A DNA stretch of 64,000 nucleotides, from contig UQAX01000010.1 of NCBI GenBank assembly GCA_900539145.1, forward strand, positions 1-64,000, given 5' to 3'. This document shows positions 17,156 through 25,363 of the stretch, piece by piece. Position 1 is the stretch's first letter. Each line of letters begins with the position of its first letter. A model generated the notes under the pieces. The model had not been told where the DNA came from and did no database searches. It was given only the letters and a program-made list of their open reading frames with translations. The position numbers and the translations under genes are program-made. This stretch comes from an uncultured Blautia sp. Its GTDB lineage: Bacteria; Bacillota; Clostridia; Lachnospirales; Lachnospiraceae.

Positions 17156-18400
17156 ATGAAAATAGTAGATGTTGTTTGTTCTAAAGCAAGAACAGGATTT
17201 TTCTTTGATGATCAAAGAGCAATTAAAAAAGGAGCTGTATCTGATGGAGCAGCTTATTTTGGAGAAACTGTTACACCTGGATTTAAATCTGTAAGACAGG
17301 CAGGAGAAGCAATTTCCGTTATGTTGATTTTAGAGGACGGACAGATTGCGTGGGGTGATTGTGCTGCTGTTCAGTATTCCGGTGCAGGCGGACGTGATCC
17401 ATTGTTCTTAGCAGAAGATTTTATTCCGATTATTGAAAAATATATCAAACCGGAGTTAGTTGGAAAAGAAGCGGACAGCTTTAAAGGTTTATGTGAAATG
17501 CTTGAAAACATTCAGGTAGACGGAAAGAGATTACACACAGCAATTCGCTATGGCGTCAGTCAGGCAATTTTGGACGCAGTTGCAAAATCCAGCAAGAGAC
17601 TGATGTGCGAAGTTGTTGCAGATGAATACGGAACAACAGTTTCCGAAGAACCTATTCCTATTTTCACACAGTCCGGTGACAATCGTTATGACAACGCAGA
17701 TAAAATGATTTTAAAAGGGGCTGCGGTTATGCCTCATGCGTTGATTAACAATGTAAAATTAAAACTGGGTGAAAAGGGAGAGCTTTTAAAAGAATATGTA
17801 CATTGGTTAAGCCAGCGTGTACAGAAGCTCCGCAATGATGAAAATTATATGCCTGTTTTCCATATTGATGTATACGGAACCATCGGCGCAATTTTCGGTG
17901 TGGACAATTATCCGGCAATGGCAGATTATCTGGCAGAGCTGGAAGAAGCGGCAAAACCGTTCCATTTGAGAATTGAAGGACCTATGGATGCAGAGGAAAG
18001 AGAAAAACAGATGCTTTGCTTAAAGGGACTTCGTGAAGAAGTGGACAGACGTGGTATTAACGTAGAGCTGGTTGCTGACGAATGGTGTAATACTTTAGAA
18101 GACGTAAAATATTTTGCAGACAATAAAGCAGGACACATGGCTCAGATTAAAACACCTGACCTTGGCGGAATTAACAATATTGTAGAAGCTGTATTATACT
18201 GTAAAGAAAAGGGCTTCGGCGCTTATCAGGGCGGTACATGTAATGAAACAGACCGTTCTGCTCAGGTATGTGTAAACTGCGCTATGGCTACAAAACCGGA
18301 TCAGATTTTGGCGAAACCGGGTATGGGTGTTGACGAAGGCTACATGATTGTTTACAATGAAATGGAAAGAATTCTTGCCCTTCGTAAAGCAAGAAAGTAA
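17156..18400 (+). CDS. mal: Methylaspartate ammonia-lyase
   Basis: 414-aa enolase-superfamily enzyme removing ammonia from 3-methylaspartate to give mesaconate. The catalytic residues known from the Clostridium tetanomorphum enzyme are in place: His194 in MPHALIN and Lys332 in AQIKTPDLGG (331 in the reference numbering). Metal ligands lie in FHIDVYG, RIEGPMD and VADEWCN. RBS AAGGAG. 52 nt after glmE. Confidence 0.95.
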   Translation: MKIVDVVCSKARTGFFFDDQRAIKKGAVSDGAAYFGETVTPGFKSVRQAGEAISVMLILEDGQIAWGDCAAVQYSGAGGRDPLFLAEDFIPIIEKYIKPELVGKEADSFKGLCEMLENIQVDGKRLHTAIRYGVSQAILDAVAKSSKRLMCEVVADEYGTTVSEEPIPIFTQSGDNRYDNADKMILKGAAVMPHALINNVKLKLGEKGELLKEYVHWLSQRVQKLRNDENYMPVFHIDVYGTIGAIFGVDNYPAMADYLAELEEAAKPFHLRIEGPMDAEEREKQMLCLKGLREEVDRRGINVELVADEWCNTLEDVKYFADNKAGHMAQIKTPDLGGINNIVEAVLYCKEKGFGAYQGGTCNETDRSAQVCVNCAMATKPDQILAKPGMGVDEGYMIVYNEMERILALRKARK

Positions 18401-18434
18401 GACAGGAAACTGAGAAATAAGGATGAAGGAATAT

Positions 18435-18469
18435 GCCAGCACATTTTGGGAGACTGAAATGTGACTGGC
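18435..18469 (+). other. Hairpin between mal and the P-loop gene
   Basis: GCCAGCACATTT (18435-18446) pairs with AAATGTGACTGGC (18457-18469), 12 bp with a 1-nt bulge and a 10-nt loop. There is no T-run. Possible mRNA stability or processing element inside the operon. Confidence 0.45.
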
Positions 18470-18499
18470 TATTCTGGTAAATAAAAAGGAATAAAAAAT

Positions 18500-19444
18500 A
18501 TGGCATATTCGAAACAAATGCAGGACGGAAACCTGTACAGTTATTATTTTGCTCCCAGAGGAAACCGCCGTATGGCTGATTTGGGGATGCAGTTAAGTCA
18601 GATGTATTTAAGTCCTTTTGACCACATTATCGGGATTATCGGAGATGCAGGCGCAGGAAAAAGTCTTTTGATTAAGGGTATGTTTCCAGGGGTGGACCTT
18701 ACCAATGATGATGAAGGCGTGAATATTCGTCCATTGCCTTTATTGCACGAAAATTTGGAAGACCCCTTTTCTCCGCATACGTATCATCTGGATATTCGCT
18801 TTGAGTCTGCATTTACACAGATGCACGTGCTTGCGGAAGCGATTTTAGAGGCTGCAAAGAATGGGAAAATGGTGATTGTAGAGCATTTTGAACTGATTTT
18901 CCCGTTTTTGAAACGTAATGCCGATTTACTGGTGGGAATTGGGGAAGAAATTATTATTACTAGACCCAATATGTTTGGACCGCTTCCGGAAAACATTGCC
19001 AAAATTGTACATAAGTCTGTAACTTACCGAAAAGCAGCTCATACGCTGGAAGATTTATGTGTGCATTTTATGGGAGAGGGCTATGCGCAGGACGGACCTC
19101 GTTCCGATGTTCGCCATGGCTTTGTATTGGAGTTTGAAGAAAAACCACAGGTAGATATTTATGAGCTGGAAAGAAAAGTAAAAGAAGCGGTAGAGCAGGA
19201 TTTACCGGTATCGTATTATGATGAAAATCATGTGCAGATTGGAGACTATATCTTAGAATGTCTGGGACCGAGAATGCACATTTCCAGTACCGGAAAGATT
19301 AAGGAATTTACTTTGGTAAAGGACTATCCTCAAGATCCCAGAAACGGTTATTATATGTTGATTGGGTTGCTGGGGAAACATCAGTCAGATGATATCAAAG
19401 ATTTTAACCGCATTGATATCAGTAAAAGTAATCAGTTAAAGTAA
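18500..19444 (+). CDS. P-loop protein with synthetase 'second additional domain'-like region, unknown function
   Basis: 314 aa. A Walker A motif, GDAGAGKS, lies at residues ~50-57 and an acidic VIVEHFE strand later. The C-terminal half (from KAAHTLEDLC, through RHGFVLEFEE, to ELERKVKEAV) resembles the second additional domain of alanyl/threonyl-tRNA synthetases and AlaX proteins, but without an aminoacylation domain. I recall similar genes beside mal/fumarase-type genes, annotated only by that domain. Its place between mal and the mesaconase subunits suggests a service role (chaperone, metal or Fe-S delivery, or nucleotide sensing) for this pathway; that is inference. Weak RBS AAGGAA. Confidence 0.65.
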   Translation: MAYSKQMQDGNLYSYYFAPRGNRRMADLGMQLSQMYLSPFDHIIGIIGDAGAGKSLLIKGMFPGVDLTNDDEGVNIRPLPLLHENLEDPFSPHTYHLDIRFESAFTQMHVLAEAILEAAKNGKMVIVEHFELIFPFLKRNADLLVGIGEEIIITRPNMFGPLPENIAKIVHKSVTYRKAAHTLEDLCVHFMGEGYAQDGPRSDVRHGFVLEFEEKPQVDIYELERKVKEAVEQDLPVSYYDENHVQIGDYILECLGPRMHISSTGKIKEFTLVKDYPQDPRNGYYMLIGLLGKHQSDDIKDFNRIDISKSNQLK

Positions 19445-19467
19445 AGCAGAAATTGGAGGAAGCTGGC

Positions 19468-20313
19468 ATGGTTCGCAGTGTAGACGTAAAACTTTTAACA
19501 GAGAATATTAAAGAGATGTGTATTCAGGCAAATCACTATCTGGCGCCGGATATGGATAAAGCCATGAAAAATGCCCACGAAAAAGAGACAAAGCCTTTGG
19601 CAAAACAGATTTTGGCACAGCTTTTGGAAAATCTGGATATTGCCGGAGAAGATATGATACCAATCTGTCAGGATACAGGAATGGCAGTGGTATTTTTAAA
19701 AGTGGGACAGGACGTACACTTTGAAGGTGGAAGTGTAGAAGACGCCGTGAATGAAGGCGTAAGACAGGGATATGCAGAAGGTTATTTGAGAAAATCTGTG
19801 GTAGGAGATCCTTTATTGCGTGTAAATACAAAAGACAATACACCTGCTATTATTCATTATGAAATCGTACCGGGAGATAAAGTAGAAATTATGGTAGCGC
19901 CAAAAGGCTTCGGAAGCGAAAATATGAGCAAAATTTATATGCTGAAGCCGGCAGACGGCATTGAAGGCGTAAAAGAAGCAATTATCAATACTGTAAAAGA
20001 AGCAGGACCAAATGCCTGTCCGCCTGTTGTTGTGGGTGTAGGAATTGGAGGAACTTTTGAAAAAGCTGCTATTTTAGCAAAAAAAGCTTTGACAAGAGAA
20101 ATCGGTACACATTCAGAGCTTTCCCATATTAAAGAGCTGGAAGAAGAATTATTGGAAAAAATCAATCAGATTGGCTTAGGACCGGCAGGTCTTGGCGGAG
20201 ATACCACGGCGTTGGCAGTGAATATCAATACTTATGCAACGCATATTGCAGGACTTCCTGTGGCAGTGAATATTTGCTGCCATGTAAACCGCCATGTTGC
20301 CAGAACCATATAA
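19468..20313 (+). CDS. Class I fumarase-type Fe-S hydro-lyase alpha subunit (probable mesaconase)
   Basis: 281 aa. Three conserved cysteines that hold the 4Fe-4S cluster are visible in PICQDTGMAV, PNACPPVVVG and VNICCHVNRH. The two-subunit form occurs as fumarase, tartrate dehydratase or mesaconase. In this operon hydration of mesaconate to (S)-citramalate is the missing step, so mesaconase is the best guess. The true start has GGAGGA 7 nt upstream. Confidence 0.88.
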   Translation: MVRSVDVKLLTENIKEMCIQANHYLAPDMDKAMKNAHEKETKPLAKQILAQLLENLDIAGEDMIPICQDTGMAVVFLKVGQDVHFEGGSVEDAVNEGVRQGYAEGYLRKSVVGDPLLRVNTKDNTPAIIHYEIVPGDKVEIMVAPKGFGSENMSKIYMLKPADGIEGVKEAIINTVKEAGPNACPPVVVGVGIGGTFEKAAILAKKALTREIGTHSELSHIKELEEELLEKINQIGLGPAGLGGDTTALAVNINTYATHIAGLPVAVNICCHVNRHVARTI

Positions 20314-20340
20314 TACAGCAGAAATTTGGGAGGAATGAAG

Positions 20341-20877
20341 ATGGACAGATATATGCAGGCGCCCCTTAATAAAGAAGAAGTAAAAGCTTTAGAGGCAGGG
20401 GATTATGTTTATATTACAGGTACAATTTACACAGCAAGAGATGCGGCACATCTTAGAATGTCTGAGGCTTTAGACAGAGGTGAGGAGCTTCCCATTGATT
20501 TAAACAACAATATTATTTACTACATGGGACCGACTCCTGCAAGAGAAGGCAGAGCAATCGGTTCGGCAGGACCTACAACAGCCAGCCGTATGGATAAATA
20601 TGCACCGAGACTTTTAGACTTAGGTCTTACAGGCATGATTGGAAAAGGCAGAAGAAAACCGGAGGTTACAGAAGCCATTGTAAGAAACGGAGCAGTTTTC
20701 TTTGCGGCAGTAGGCGGAGCAGGCGCATTGCTGTCAAAATGTATTAAAAAAGCAGAAGTGATTGCTTACGATGATTTGGGAACAGAGGCAATCAGAAAGC
20801 TGGAAGTAGAGAATTTCCCTGTAATTGTAGTGATTGACTCAAAAGGAAGAAATCTTTACGATGAAGTTTGTAAATAG
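20341..20877 (+). CDS. Class I fumarase-type hydro-lyase beta subunit (probable mesaconase)
   Basis: 178 aa: GDYVYITGTIYTARDAAH, YYMGPTPAREGRAIGSAGPTT split by short spacers, TASRMDKYAPRLL, and MIGKGRR, all typical of the fumarase C-terminal (beta) domain. The ATG follows GGGAGGA. Last gene of the hut-glm operon; a terminator follows directly. Confidence 0.9.
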   Translation: MDRYMQAPLNKEEVKALEAGDYVYITGTIYTARDAAHLRMSEALDRGEELPIDLNNNIIYYMGPTPAREGRAIGSAGPTTASRMDKYAPRLLDLGLTGMIGKGRRKPEVTEAIVRNGAVFFAAVGGAGALLSKCIKKAEVIAYDDLGTEAIRKLEVENFPVIVVIDSKGRNLYDEVCK

Positions 20878-20889
20878 GTAAAGCAAAAG

Positions 20890-20936
20890 AGGGGTGTTAC
20901 AGTAAGTGATACTTAATGTAATGTCCTTCTTTTTTT
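20890..20936 (+). terminator. Terminator of the hut-glm operon
   Basis: 12-bp stem (AGGGGTGTTACA with TGTAATGTCCTT, several G-U pairs), an inner AGTA/TACT stem, and a CTTTTTTT tail. Confidence 0.65.
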
Positions 20937-20955
20937 ATCAATATAGTGTATTCAG

Positions 20956-20984
20956 TTGTTTTCAGACACAAATTATGGTATTCT
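20956..20984 (+). promoter_or_regulatory. Candidate promoter for the 21.0-kb gene
   Basis: TTGTTT (20956-20961), 17-nt spacer, TATTCT (20979-20984), 32 nt before the GTG start. Confidence 0.4.
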
Positions 20985-21016
20985 GAAAATAAAAAAGCAG
21001 TAAAGGAGAAAGTAAG

Positions 21017-21817
21017 GTGAAAAACAAAAAAGTTATAGGGATTGTAGGAATTATTCTGGTGATTTTAATCATCGGAGCAGTGGTTTTAGGACAAAATAAT
21101 TTTAAGAAAAAAGAGAAGAAAACAGAAGAACCCTATATGGAAGCGGTTTATTTAAAAGATGAACAGGGAAACAGCATTTTTGTACAGACAGATACAGAAA
21201 TGGTATTTTTCGGTACAATTCCACAGGAATTATATGATGAAAAAGAGAAGAAAATTACAGAAGAAGACTTACATTCCGGAGATGTGGTGAAAATCTGGGG
21301 AAACGGAGCTATTGCACAGTCCTATCCTGCACAGTATCCGGGAATTACAAAAATACAGAGACAAGAAAAAGAAAATAGAGAATATATCGAAAAATACGGA
21401 CATTATCTGGAAGAATTTATTGTCGTACCGGATGAGAATGAACCTCCGTATTTGGATATTTCTTATAAACAGCCGGATGCGCTGGTGACAGCGGCGGCAG
21501 ATACAGTGACAGATATTCCGGTTTTAAAACTTCCGGAGCTTGTAGAATTTTCCGTAGACGGGGATACGCAGGCAGAGCTTTTATTCAGCATGCAGCCTGA
21601 AAGCATTGAGACAGTACGATGGGAAGCAGAGAAAAAAATGGAAGCATCTGACACATCACCTGTTCCTGAAGGAGAAAGCGTATCTTCCGAAAAGAATGAA
21701 GAAGGAAATTGGGTAATTACTATGCAGCCGGGATATATTTATAAGATAAAAGCAATTTGGGAAGACAAAGAAATGGAATATGGATTTTCCGTTACACCTG
21801 TAAAGACAGCAGAATAG
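21017..21817 (+). CDS. Membrane-anchored extracytoplasmic protein, DUF3221-like
   Basis: 266 aa with a GTG start after AAAGGAG. One N-terminal transmembrane segment (residues ~5-25: IIGA/VVLG type) is followed by KKKEKK, so the bulk lies outside the membrane. The stretch DVVKIWGNGAIAQSYPAQYPG resembles the DUF3221 pattern of clostridial and bacillus lipoproteins, though no lipobox Cys is present. The C-terminal half is acidic and otherwise unrecognised. Function unknown. Confidence 0.6.
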   Translation: MKNKKVIGIVGIILVILIIGAVVLGQNNFKKKEKKTEEPYMEAVYLKDEQGNSIFVQTDTEMVFFGTIPQELYDEKEKKITEEDLHSGDVVKIWGNGAIAQSYPAQYPGITKIQRQEKENREYIEKYGHYLEEFIVVPDENEPPYLDISYKQPDALVTAAADTVTDIPVLKLPELVEFSVDGDTQAELLFSMQPESIETVRWEAEKKMEASDTSPVPEGESVSSEKNEEGNWVITMQPGYIYKIKAIWEDKEMEYGFSVTPVKTAE

Positions 21818-21836
21818 AGAAAAGGTGGTAAAGAAT

Positions 21837-22379
21837 ATGCAGGAAGAGAAAATTTTAAAAGCAGCAGAAAATCTGGGATTTACAAATTATAAAATTATTA
21901 ATGCACAGGAAATTCAATACGACGGAAGCTTTCGCAGATTTTGTGAAATGAATTACTGTGGGAATTATGAGAAGAATTATTCCTGTCCGCCTGCCTGCGG
22001 AACTTTTGAGGAATTAAAAGAAAAAGCAGATAAGTTTAAAAAAGCGTTGGTGCTTCAGACCATTACCATGGTTCATGATATCAATGATGACAGTGAGACA
22101 CGTTTAATTAAAAAACATCATAATCAGCTTACCAGAACTTTAATTTCAGAGCTGGAGGAAGAAATTCAGGAATACTTGCCGGCAATGGCAGGTCCGTGCC
22201 AGTTATGTACGCCGTGTGCAATCAGAGAAGGAAAAGAGTGTGCATTTCCGGAGAAAAAGGCTTCCTGCCTGTCTGCTTTTTGTATTCAGGTGAATAAGCT
22301 GGCAGAATACTGTGGATTTCCTTATTATTGCGACGGAAAAGTGGCATTTTTCAGTTTATTGTTTTTTGACAGGAAATAA
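21837..22379 (+). CDS. DUF2284 predicted metal-binding protein
   Basis: 180-aa, cysteine-rich: CGNYEKNYSCPPACG near residue 40, then PCQLCTPCAIREGKEC and CLSAFCIQV, as in the DUF2284 family, which is thought to bind metal or Fe-S. AAAGGTGG precedes the ATG. Located 19 nt after the preceding membrane-anchored protein, so probably cotranscribed. Function unknown. Confidence 0.75.
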   Translation: MQEEKILKAAENLGFTNYKIINAQEIQYDGSFRRFCEMNYCGNYEKNYSCPPACGTFEELKEKADKFKKALVLQTITMVHDINDDSETRLIKKHHNQLTRTLISELEEEIQEYLPAMAGPCQLCTPCAIREGKECAFPEKKASCLSAFCIQVNKLAEYCGFPYYCDGKVAFFSLLFFDRK

Positions 22380-22446
22380 ACAGGGACAAAAACAAGAAAA
22401 AGGTGTATACTATACATAGAAAAGATTACAACAGGAGAAGAAGGAC

Positions 22447-23223
22447 ATGGATAACGTAAAAAAAGAACTCATTCAGAAAATACAGACACAAGAGGAAGTA
22501 TTTGCGCTCTTTTCAAGAGCTACCAGACAGCCCTTCGTGATTTGCGACGCAGAAAGCTTTAACGATCAGGTGTGGATTTTCGAAGATAAAGAAGATTTGG
22601 AAAAAGCAGCACAGCCTATTGCAGCAGAAAAAAATGCAGTTGCCGGAATAAAAGTAGAAAATAAGAGTTTTCTTAATTTTTATACAACACTTTACACACT
22701 GGGAGTAAATAGCGTTGTATATCATGAAAAAGATAAAAAAACAGAGATTGAATTAGAAGAAATTGTAAAAAAACCGGATTTCTCTGTACTTCCGGAGGAA
22801 AAGAGACCATTGCTCAATCCCCAGCTTCAATTATCTGCCATTTACTTTATGCAGGAATTCCGCAGAGATGTAGAAATGGCAGAAAAGAAGTCACTTCCTG
22901 AGCTGGAGGAAGAGGTTGCGGCAAATGTGGTAAAAAGCAAGTTCCTTTTGGCAGTAGAGAAAAAGGGCGAAGAAGAAAAAAATGTACAAGTTCCTTATGT
23001 AAAAAATCAAAACGGAGATGTTTTTCAGCCTGTATTTACAGATGCTGAGGAGTTCCGCAGATTTAATAAAGAAGGAAAATTTCAGGCTCTGCTGGTAACT
23101 TTTGAAAACATGGAAAAGGTGCTGATACCGATTGCAAAAGGTATTGTCATCAATCCGAACAGTTTTAATTTAATTCTTCCAAAAGAGAAGATGAGTGCAT
23201 TAAAGCAAAGATTTGGTATGTAA
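22447..23223 (+). CDS. SseB-family protein
   Basis: 258 aa. The C-terminal part (KSKFLLAVE, VPYVKNQNGDVFQPVFTDAEEF, then GIVINPNSFNLILPKE) fits the SseB N-terminal domain described from E. coli SseB (enhanced serine sensitivity). The N-terminal half is a divergent copy-like region without clear motifs. Cytoplasmic; role unknown. RBS AGGAGAAGGAC. Confidence 0.65.
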   Translation: MDNVKKELIQKIQTQEEVFALFSRATRQPFVICDAESFNDQVWIFEDKEDLEKAAQPIAAEKNAVAGIKVENKSFLNFYTTLYTLGVNSVVYHEKDKKTEIELEEIVKKPDFSVLPEEKRPLLNPQLQLSAIYFMQEFRRDVEMAEKKSLPELEEEVAANVVKSKFLLAVEKKGEEEKNVQVPYVKNQNGDVFQPVFTDAEEFRRFNKEGKFQALLVTFENMEKVLIPIAKGIVINPNSFNLILPKEKMSALKQRFGM

Positions 23224-23259
23224 ATTCAAAATATCAAATGTGGGGAAGGAGATGTTGTC

Positions 23260-24084
23260 ATGAAGATTGACATGCATTGCCATACAAAAGAGGGTTCTAT
23301 TGACGGAAAAGTCCCGATTGAAGAATACATTTCTATGTTAAAGGCGCAGGGCTTTGGAGGAATGTTGGTAACAGACCATGATTCTTACGGGGGATACCGC
23401 TATTGGAAAAAGAATATCAAAGGGAAAAAGCATGAGGATTTTGTAGTCTTAAAAGGGATTGAATATGACACACTGGATGCAGGACATATTATTGTAATTA
23501 TGCCGGAAAACATTAAGCTTCGTTTGTTGGAGCTTCGTGGAATTCCGGTACAGATGCTCATTCCTATTGTTCATAATTACGGCGGGATTTTAGGACCGGC
23601 ACATCCGTGCGGAGAAAAGTTTATGAGCTTTATGAATGCAAAAGCTTATGAGCGAAATCCTGATATTTTAAAGGAATTTGATTTTATGGAAACCTTTAAT
23701 GCCTGCGAGCCGCAGGAGGTAAACGACAGAGCCGTAAAAATTGCAGAAAAATATGATTTGCCGGGAACAGGGGGAAGCGATGCCCATAAGGCAGACTGTG
23801 TAGGTTTGGCATACACAGAAGTGCCGGATGACATTACCTGTGAGTCGGATTTGATTGCTCACGTTATAAAAGGAACAAAATTCAGCAGCGGCGGCAGTAT
23901 TTATACAAAGACAACAAAGGAAAAAATAGGAAAGGCAAAAACAGTTCTTTCACATTCCTTCTGGGTATATAATAAAATCGGAGGCTGGAGCAAGGCATTT
24001 AAACGAAACAGTAAACTGAAAAAAGGGTTCATTGAAAGGGTAGAGGTTGAAAAGGAAGAAAAGCATGAACAAAAAAGTAATTAA
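23260..24084 (+). CDS. PHP-domain metal-dependent phosphoesterase
   Basis: 274 aa. Starts MKIDMHCHTKEGS (HxH metal motif), then VTDHDSYGG, a His in GPAHPCGE, and GGSDAHKAD, the four PHP signature regions. The substrate cannot be read; such proteins are often trinuclear-metal phosphoesterases. The 3' end overlaps the start of hom by 20 nt, so the two are cotranscribed. Confidence 0.8.
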   Translation: MKIDMHCHTKEGSIDGKVPIEEYISMLKAQGFGGMLVTDHDSYGGYRYWKKNIKGKKHEDFVVLKGIEYDTLDAGHIIVIMPENIKLRLLELRGIPVQMLIPIVHNYGGILGPAHPCGEKFMSFMNAKAYERNPDILKEFDFMETFNACEPQEVNDRAVKIAEKYDLPGTGGSDAHKADCVGLAYTEVPDDITCESDLIAHVIKGTKFSSGGSIYTKTTKEKIGKAKTVLSHSFWVYNKIGGWSKAFKRNSKLKKGFIERVEVEKEEKHEQKSN

Positions 24085-25363
24085 CGCAGCGCTTTTAGGT
24101 CTTGGGACTGTGGGAACCGGGGTATATAAGGTGCTGAAAAATCAGGAAGCCGAGATGGAGAAGAAAATCGGCGCTACTGTAAAATTGAAGAAAATTCTGG
24201 TTCGGAATTTAAAAAAGGCTGCGGCAAAAATCGCAGAGCCGGAAATTCTGACAAATAACTGGAAAGAAATTTTAGAAGATGAAAGTATCGATATTGTGAT
24301 TGAAGTAATGGGAGGAATTGAGCCTGCCAAAACATACATTATGGAAGCCCTAAAAGCAGGAAAAAATGTGGTTACAGCCAATAAGGATTTGGTTGCATCT
24401 CACGGAGGAGAGCTTTTAGATTGTGCGGCTGCCAATCAGTGCGACTTTTTGTTTGAGGCAGCAGTAGCAGGAGGAATTCCCATTATTCGCCCTTTAAAAC
24501 AGTGTCTTACAGGAAATCATCTGTCAGAAATCGTAGGAATTGTAAACGGAACTACGAATTTTATTCTGACAAAAATGACACAGGAAAATATGGAATTTGC
24601 AGATGCACTTGCACTTGCAACAAAGCTGGGTTACGCAGAGGCAGACCCTACGGCGGACATCCAAGGCTATGATGCAGGAAGAAAAATGGCGATTATGGCA
24701 TCTATTGCTTTTAATTCCAGAGTGACTTTTGAAAATGTGGCAACAGAAGGCATTACCCGTATCTCCTCCAAGGATATTCGTTATGCAAGGGATTTGGGAT
24801 GTGTGATTAAGCTTCTTGGTGTTGCCAGAAATACAGATACGGGAATTGAAGTATCTGTGCAGCCGATGCTGGTTTCTGAAAAGCATCCTCTGGCGTCTGT
24901 AAACGACTCATTTAATGCAGTTTTTGTTCATGGAGATGCTGTGGATGATGCAATGTTTTATGGCAGAGGAGCAGGAGAATTGCCTACGGCAAGTGCAATC
25001 GTAGGTGACGTATTTGATATTGTACGTGATATTTTGTTTTCCTGTACGGGAAGAATTCGCTGTACCTGTTATAAAACGCTTCCTATTAAAAATCAGGAAG
25101 ATATTGAGAGTCGCTTCTTTATGCGTATTCATGCAAGCGATAATCCGGGAGTATTGGCAGCAATTGCCAGTGTGCTGGGCAAATATGAAGTAAGTATTGC
25201 TCAAATGATTCAAAAACATAAACATGAAGAATGGGCAGAATTGGTGATTGTAACATCAAGAGTAAAAGAAGGAAACTTCCACGATGCGCTTTTGGTTTTG
25301 GAGAAAATGGAAGTGGTGCAGAAGATTTCTTCCGTTATCCGAGTATATGGAGAGGAACAATGA
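24065..25363 (+). CDS. hom: Homoserine dehydrogenase
   Basis: 432 aa: NAD(P)-binding GLGTVGTGVYKVL at the N-terminus, ANKDLVASHG, FEAAVAGGIPIIRPL, GIVNGTTNFILTKM (catalytic region), GYAEADPTADI, and a C-terminal ACT domain (IHASDNPGVLAAIASVLG) for amino-acid feedback. Reduces aspartate semialdehyde to homoserine for Thr/Met synthesis. Start chosen at MNKKVINAALLG, after GGAAG. Stop overlaps alaX (ATGA). Confidence 0.95.
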   Translation: MNKKVINAALLGLGTVGTGVYKVLKNQEAEMEKKIGATVKLKKILVRNLKKAAAKIAEPEILTNNWKEILEDESIDIVIEVMGGIEPAKTYIMEALKAGKNVVTANKDLVASHGGELLDCAAANQCDFLFEAAVAGGIPIIRPLKQCLTGNHLSEIVGIVNGTTNFILTKMTQENMEFADALALATKLGYAEADPTADIQGYDAGRKMAIMASIAFNSRVTFENVATEGITRISSKDIRYARDLGCVIKLLGVARNTDTGIEVSVQPMLVSEKHPLASVNDSFNAVFVHGDAVDDAMFYGRGAGELPTASAIVGDVFDIVRDILFSCTGRIRCTCYKTLPIKNQEDIESRFFMRIHASDNPGVLAAIASVLGKYEVSIAQMIQKHKHEEWAELVIVTSRVKEGNFHDALLVLEKMEVVQKISSVIRVYGEEQ

